Source of the DNA: Gammaproteobacteria bacterium
GTDB taxonomy: Bacteria > Gemmatimonadota > Gemmatimonadetes > Longimicrobiales > Gaopeijiaceae
DNA length: 13,408 nucleotides
Assembly: GCA_009843625.1 (NCBI GenBank)
Contig: VYDD01000457.1
Span: forward strand, 1 to 13,408
Direction of reading: 5' to 3'
Below the pieces are notes generated by a model that had not been told where the DNA came from, ran no database searches, and saw only the letters and a program-made list of their open reading frames with translations. This document shows, in pieces, positions 12,726-13,408 of the stretch. Numbering within the stretch: the first letter of the stretch is position 1; every line of letters begins with the position of its first letter. The translations under genes and the position numbers were made by a program.

Positions 12726-13408
12726 ATGCCCGCCACGCTGCGAAAGAAGGTGGTTCGTCGAAAGAAAGTGGTTCGTCGAAAGAAGGCGGTTCGTCGACCC
12801 AAGAAGCGCTCGACCAGCCTGCTCGTCGGTTTCGATACCGGAGTAGAGGAGCAGAGTGCGCTCGACCAGTACCTGCGCGACGTCAGCCGGCACGAGCTGA
12901 TCACCCCGGACCAGGAGAAGGAACTGGGAGCCCGGGCCCAGCTCGGCGACGAGGAGGCGGTGCAGGAACTCGCGCGCGCCAACCTGCGGTTCGTCATCAG
13001 CGTGGCCAAGAAGTACCAGAATCGGGGGGTATCGCTTACGGACCTGATCCAGGAGGGCAACGTCGGCCTGGTCACGGCGGCCCGGAAGTTCGATCCCGAG
13101 CAGGGCGTCAAGTTCATCAGCTACGCGGTGTGGTGGATTCGCCAGGCCATCCTGGCCTCCCTGGCCAACCAGGGCCGCTCGGTGCGCGTTCCCCTGAATC
13201 GCGCCTCCGACCTCGCGCGCATCTTCCGCGAGAAGGAGCGGCTGCGGCAGGAGCGCGGCCGCGAGCCCTCCCCCGAGGAGCTTTCCAAGGCCACCCGGCT
13301 CACGCCCGAGCTCATCGAATCGCTGCAGACTCTGAACGCGGCCGAAATCCGTCTCGATGCGCCCATCGGCGACAGCGAGGATTCGCAGCTCGTGGAGCGG
13401 TTCCTGAC
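12726..13408 (+). CDS. rpoD: Sigma-70 family RNA polymerase sigma factor, RpoD/SigA type (partial, runs off the window)
   Basis: 227 codons are visible. Residues 44-56 (SALDQYLRDVSRH) are region 1.2. Residues 83-142 are region 2: 'ANLRFVISVAKKY' (2.1), 'LTDLIQEGNVGLVTAARKFD' (2.2, core binding) and 'GVKFISYAVWWIRQAI' (2.3-2.4, -10 melting and recognition). Region 3 follows ('VRVPLNRASDL', 'PSPEELSKAT'). Region 4 lies beyond the edge. Region 1.1 is absent: the N-terminus is short and strongly basic, made of three KKVVRR-type repeats. This could be the primary sigma factor of a lineage with short SigA or a group 2 paralogue; the visible part cannot decide, so the symbol is tentative. AAGGAG at 12709-12714, 11 nt upstream, supports the ATG. 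Confidence 0.9.
   Translation, partial: MPATLRKKVVRRKKVVRRKKAVRRPKKRSTSLLVGFDTGVEEQSALDQYLRDVSRHELITPDQEKELGARAQLGDEEAVQELARANLRFVISVAKKYQNRGVSLTDLIQEGNVGLVTAARKFDPEQGVKFISYAVWWIRQAILASLANQGRSVRVPLNRASDLARIFREKERLRQERGREPSPEELSKATRLTPELIESLQTLNAAEIRLDAPIGDSEDSQLVERFL
12744..12797 (+). repeat. Three tandem 18-bp repeats encoding KK(V/A)VRR
   Basis: Units at 12744-12761, 12762-12779 and 12780-12797 differ by single bases and share GGTTCGTCGA or GTTCGTCGA endings. They encode KKVVRR, KKVVRR and KKAVRR at residues 7-24 of the sigma factor. Unit number could vary between strains without shifting the frame. Confidence 0.9.

Overview
The window is GC-rich and looks like a chromosomal segment of a Gram-negative, double-membrane bacterium. 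An Omp85-type outer-membrane barrel with a signal peptide, an ATP-dependent PEP carboxykinase and a short RpoD/SigA-type sigma factor with a Lys/Arg-rich head would suit Gemmatimonadota or a neighbouring phylum. That placement is inferred from general protein character, not from a marker gene.

Positions 1 to about 6130 are accessory in character. Genes are sparse, orientation is mixed and there is decay. In order: a long stretch without a confident gene (1-662); a small unknown protein (663-929, minus); a membrane-anchored VasI-like protein with its own sigma70-type promoter (1451-2008); a decayed IS481-type transposase with frameshifts and an internal deletion (2077-2861), whose probable right end abuts the next gene; a HEPN-domain protein of defence/toxin type (2912-4018, minus); a frame-broken HNH/HTH relic just upstream of it (4056-4430, minus); a small unknown protein preceded by five tandem CCGTTA hexamers (4601-4960); and a secreted ankyrin-repeat protein (5084-5956). 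By eye, the HEPN gene and its surroundings are less GC-rich than the right half, as expected for acquired DNA.

Positions 6135-13408 are denser and more conserved. On the minus strand a BamA/TamA-like outer-membrane protein (6841-8697) is followed after 7 bp by an AhpD-like peroxidase-related gene (6135-6833). This gene is interrupted by one in-frame TGA exactly where the second cysteine of the CxxC redox motif belongs. An 18-nt hairpin follows at the right distance for a bacterial SECIS element, so I read it as a probable selenoprotein (CxxU). On the plus strand lie pckA (8977-10593), an EVE-domain protein (10667-11131), an HD phosphohydrolase with a possible leaderless promoter (11203-12489), and the start of a sigma-70 family factor (12726 to the window edge).

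The strongest discovery lead is the CxxU AhpD-like gene with its hairpin. Next are the HEPN protein with an unrecognised N-terminal half, and a pair of near-identical palindromes 42 bp apart inside the unusual 3' extension of the AhpD-like gene.
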